From Baffinella frigidus (lineage: Eukaryota > Cryptophyceae > Cryptomonadales > Baffinellaceae): DNA of 12,500 bases. Positions 11,253 through 12,500 of the stretch are shown here, piece by piece (position 1 is the first letter of the stretch; each line of letters begins with the position of its first letter). The stretch covers positions 290,590 to 303,089 of the forward strand of contig MU646529.1 of the NCBI GenBank assembly GCA_026770585.1. Direction: 5' to 3'. The translations under genes were made by a program, and so were the position numbers. Below the pieces are notes generated by a model. The model worked only from the letters and a program-made list of their open reading frames with translations. It made no database searches and had not been told where the DNA came from.

Positions 11253-11477
11253 GCGTGACTTGCCCGGTGAAGAGCAGGCTTGTCGGTTCGAGCGACTGCA
11301 CAAAAAGGAAAAGTCAACAGTTGATCCCCCCAACTGTACAACCGCACACCTTACAACTGCACAACTGTCCACCTATCCCTCAAGTGGCCAGTGGGCTCAT
11401 ACGCCCTACGGTAGGGCCCTAGGACCTGCCTAGCGCGAGTTAGGGTGAACATTCGCCCCATGGGCACTTAAGGGATA
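11253..11477 (+). repeat. Segmental duplication S, copy 1
   Basis: It begins GCGTGACTTGCCCGGTGAAG, continues with GAGCGACTGCAC and AAAAAGGAAAAGTCA, and ends in element A5. In frame it reads RDLPGEEQACRFERLHKKEK. It is shorter than copies 2 and 3 and lacks the CTGCTCTACCAACTAGCCCC segment. The three copies stand in tandem, each ending in a family A element. Confidence 0.75.
11374..11477 (+). mobile_element. Foldback element A5 (family A)
   Basis: The ends are TATCCCTCAAGTGGCCA and GGGCACTTAAGGGATA. It has the AGGGTGAA-type module (TTAGGGTGAACATTCGCCCC) near the right end, as in A3 but in the opposite orientation and no longer a perfect palindrome. The core is CATACGCCCTACGGTAGGGC. Confidence 0.83.
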
Positions 11478-11613
11478 CAACTGTGCACGTAGCGACGCGT
11501 GACCTGCCCAGTGAAGAGCAGGCTCGCAGGCTCTAGCGACTGCAAAAAAAGGAAACGTCAGAATCGAGCGACTGCGAAAAAAAGGAAAAGTCTGAAACAG
11601 ACAGTCTGCTCTA

Positions 11614-11730
11614 CAGGGGTACCTCGCTCATAAGACAGCGCCCCCCCATAGGACCTTACAGTAGGGCTATGTCTACGGCCCTATGGTGGTCCTAGGGGGG
11701 TGTCGCTTTCTTATGAGCGAGGTACCCCTG
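11614..11730 (+). mobile_element. Foldback element B5 (family B), with an empty-site partner
   Basis: This 117-bp element has family B ends and TA on both sides (11612-11613, 11731-11732). Copy 3 of the surrounding duplication carries the same flanks joined by a single TA (GCCTGCTCTACCAACTAGCC, 11971-11990), the expected pre-insertion site. The inner stem is AAGACAGCGCC against GGTGTCGCTTTCTT. Confidence 0.92.
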
Positions 11731-11779
11731 TACCAACTAGCCCCAAAACTTGTCCCCCCCGGTTTCACAACAGTACACC

Positions 11780-11884
11780 TATCCCTTAAGTGGCCAGTAG
11801 GCTCATACGCCCTACCGTAGGGCCCTAGGACCTGCCTAGGACCTCTTGGCGGTCAAATTTGACCGGCTGGCCACTTAAGGGATA
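11780..11884 (+). mobile_element. Foldback element A6 (family A), near consensus
   Basis: The ends TATCCCTTAAGTGGCCAG and CTGGCCACTTAAGGGATA are almost perfect. The core is CATACGCCCTACCGTAGGGC and CCTAGGACCTGCCTAGGACC. The 14-bp palindrome GGTCAAATTTGACC lies just inside the right end. It is the cleanest member and a good reference for the family. Confidence 0.9.
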
Positions 11885-11896
11885 CACATTAGTGAT

Positions 11897-12201
11897 GCGT
11901 GACTTGCCCAGTGAAGAGCAGGCTCGCAGAATCGAGCGACTGCAAAAAAGGGAAAAATCAGAACCAGACAGCCTGCTCTACCAACTAGCCCCAATAATTG
12001 ACCCCCCCGGTTTCACAACTGTACAACTTTCCCTTGAGTGACCAGTAGGCTCATACGCCCTACGGTAGGGCCCTAGGACCTCCTAGGACCGTCTTGCTGG
12101 TCAAATTTGACCAGCTCGCCATATTTGACCCTCCACAGGTCCCAGGCTCCTACGTATGCCCTACGGTAGGAGCGTATCGGCTACTGGCCACTTGAGGGAT
12201 A
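11897..12201 (+). repeat. Segmental duplication S, copy 3
   Basis: It begins GCGTGACTTGCCCAGTGAAG and contains the B-free site at 11971-11990, then CCCCCCCGGTTTCACAACTG as in copy 2, and ends in element A7. An open frame covers RDLPSEEQARRIERLQKREK and continues to SEPDSLLYQLAPI, the best preserved of the three copies. No domain was recognised. Confidence 0.75.
12028..12201 (+). mobile_element. Foldback element A7 (family A), apparent chimera
   Basis: The left end is TTTCCCTTGAGTGACCAG (TA lost) and the right end is CTACTGGCCACTTGAGGGATA-like. At 174 bp it is longer than A6. After GGTCAAATTTGACCAGCTCGCCA, where the element should close, it continues with TTTGACCCTCCACAGGTCCC and a second CTACGGTAG core in the reverse orientation. 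It looks like two A elements joined tail to tail. Confidence 0.75.
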
Positions 12202-12462
12202 ATGTGGAATCCAGATTAACTGGCACAGAGCTACCACGCAAGAGTGTTGTGGGGGTTGAATTTTTTAAACTGTGTCAGGACACGGTTGTTGACTTTTGAA
12301 AACCACTGCCTTGAGAGGGAATTGACTTTTGACGACCCCTTCCAAGAATCTGGCGTGGTAGGACCTGGCGGAGGAGAGTCTCGAGCATGTCGGACGGGCC
12401 CGCCTCGAGACCCGAAGACGCCTCGTGACTTCCTGACGCCTCGTGACCTAGCGTTGAGAGTT
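12202..12462. other. Unassigned sequence right of the foldback array
   Basis: No gene was seen. Small structures include CTACCACGC (12231) facing GCGTGGTAG (12353), a hairpin GTCTCGAG/CTCGAGAC around 12379-12412, a doubled TTGACTTTTGA word (12290 and 12323) and a doubled GACGCCTCGTGAC word (12418 and 12436). Confidence 0.4.
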
Positions 12463-12500
12463 TGTGGTTTGTGGTTTGTGGTTTGTGGTTTGTGGTTTGT
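12463..12500 (+). repeat. TTTGTGG heptamer run at the window edge
   Basis: More than five tandem TTTGTGG heptamers run off the window end. The period is the same as the telomere heptamer TTTAGGG but with two central substitutions, and the G-rich strand is +. It may continue outside the window. Confidence 0.85.

Larger units (their letters stand above)
11497..11884 (+). repeat. Segmental duplication S, copy 2 (with B5)
   Basis: It begins GCGTGACCTGCCCAGTGAAG. The GCGACTGCRAAAAAAAGGAA word is internally doubled. The frame RDLPSEEQARR is followed by a stop (TAG). B5 interrupts CTGCTC-TA-CCAACTAGCCCC, which is uninterrupted in copy 3. The copy ends in element A6. Confidence 0.78.

Noticed and set aside
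9743-12201. CRISPR-like or bacterial repeat array
   Set aside because: The units are long inverted repeats of variable spacing with TA flanks, in a eukaryotic context with introns and telomere repeats. There is no short-repeat/unique-spacer pattern.
9743-12201. Hairpins as tRNA, rRNA or terminators
   Set aside because: No cloverleaf, A/B box or rRNA signature was seen. The same hairpin recurs with TA duplications, which fits transposition.

Overview
The window looks like the end of a eukaryotic nuclear chromosome, most likely from a unicellular alga or similar protist. The first ~465 bases are degenerate plant-type telomere heptamers (CCCTAAA on the + strand, the orientation of a left chromosome end). 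The only convincing gene is split by spliceosomal introns with GTGAG donors and CAG acceptors. I cannot name the species. CCCTAAA telomeres, GC-rich exons and a transposon-rich subtelomere would fit a prasinophyte-like green alga, but other algal lineages share these traits.

Layout: 1-466 telomere-like array. 467-2648 subtelomeric sequence without a supportable gene, holding a 20-bp minisatellite, a G-rich TTTAGAG array and copies of dispersed repeats. 2649-9710 one predicted WD40 gene on the + strand (10 exons, 601 residues), with a charged N-terminus, a weak F-box-like segment and about eight WD40 blades. Nearly every blade is its own phase-0 exon starting V(R)TL.GH and ending TGAE. Its introns hold at least five foldback (long inverted repeat) elements, decayed blades, a 315-bp interstitial telomeric block, a CT microsatellite and a possible captured coding fragment. 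9743-12201 is a gene-free array of short foldback elements. 12202-12500 is unassigned and ends in a TTTGTGG heptamer run.

The array is the most unusual part. Family B (five copies, ~117 bp) has termini starting CAGGGGTACCTCG and inserts at TA. Two natural empty-site comparisons inside this window show TA target duplication. Family A (seven copies including one in the last intron of the gene, typically ~105 bp) has termini TCCCTTAAGTGG between TA dinucleotides. The two families have different ends but share a palindromic core built of CCTAC-N-GTAGG, GGGCCC and CCTAGG words. They nest in and abut each other, and some have been carried along in a threefold segmental duplication. No transposase is encoded here, so all would need an enzyme supplied from elsewhere.

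The gene and the elements are entangled. One foldback lies inside an intron that cuts a WD40 blade in frame, one sits between duplicated halves of another blade, and a nested A/B pair begins 33 bp after the stop codon. Exon calls rest on reading-frame continuity and splice consensus only, with no transcript evidence.
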